Below are positions 1 to 64,000 of a stretch of DNA of 64,000 nucleotides, piece by piece. The translations under genes were made by a program, and so were the position numbers. Source of the DNA: Seriola aureovittata. Lineage: Eukaryota; Chordata; Actinopteri; Carangiformes; Carangidae. The stretch covers positions 467,212 through 531,211 of the forward strand of contig NC_079374.1 of the NCBI RefSeq assembly GCF_021018895.1, in the 5' to 3' direction. Each line of letters opens with the position of its first letter. Position 1 is the first letter of the stretch. The notes beneath the pieces are model-generated. The model saw only the letters and a list, made by a program, of their open reading frames with translations, was not told where the DNA came from and searched no databases.

Positions 1-63970
<63,970 letters not shown>

Positions 63971-64000
63971 GTAAATAATGTGATTTTTCCTCACTTTTTA

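Overview
The window is the I-band part of a teleost titin gene (ttn), read entirely on the + strand. I can follow 108 consecutive exons with GT-AG junctions, almost all joined in phase 1. They splice into one open frame of about 30.5 kb (roughly 10,150 residues), and both gene ends lie outside the window. A fish source is suggested by compact introns, by a teleost-type SINE remnant (20060-20212), and by the TTAGCTTAGC repeat family common in spiny-rayed fish (8035-8480). Teleosts carry two tandem titin genes; I cannot tell which one this is.

Layout: proximal I-band Ig domains (1-7381); two linker-plus-Ig exons in the place of the human novex-1 and novex-2 exons (9242-10555); a 45-nt exon and then the 3.7-kb N2B exon, with two Igs, an 885-residue unique sequence and one Ig (11017-15378). 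The differentially spliced tandem Ig region follows (15911-27808), built on a six-Ig super-repeat. Next comes a local expansion of one Ig type carrying a WASY signature (27899-32086), and two Igs leading into N2A (32550-33616). N2A itself (34254-37292) has I80, the helical uN2A insert, I81 and a split I83, with no I82. The PEVK region covers 37389-50973 and encodes about 1,980 residues in only 24 exons. The distal Ig region, with a four-Ig super-repeat, runs from 51078 to 63970 and ends a few Igs short of the A-band.

The segments act as springs in series: tandem Igs straighten at low force, PEVK and N2B-us extend at higher force, and N2A is the signalling hub. Symmetric phase-1 exons allow exon skipping without loss of frame.

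There is no sign of a separate, unknown gene system. The most unusual content is lineage-specific titin architecture: the WASY Ig array, loss of one N2A Ig at a site now holding a CTGT microsatellite, a PEVK held in a few very long exons, and a duplicated non-PEVK motif inside the last large PEVK exon. Human titin comparisons are from memory of the family, not from an alignment run here.
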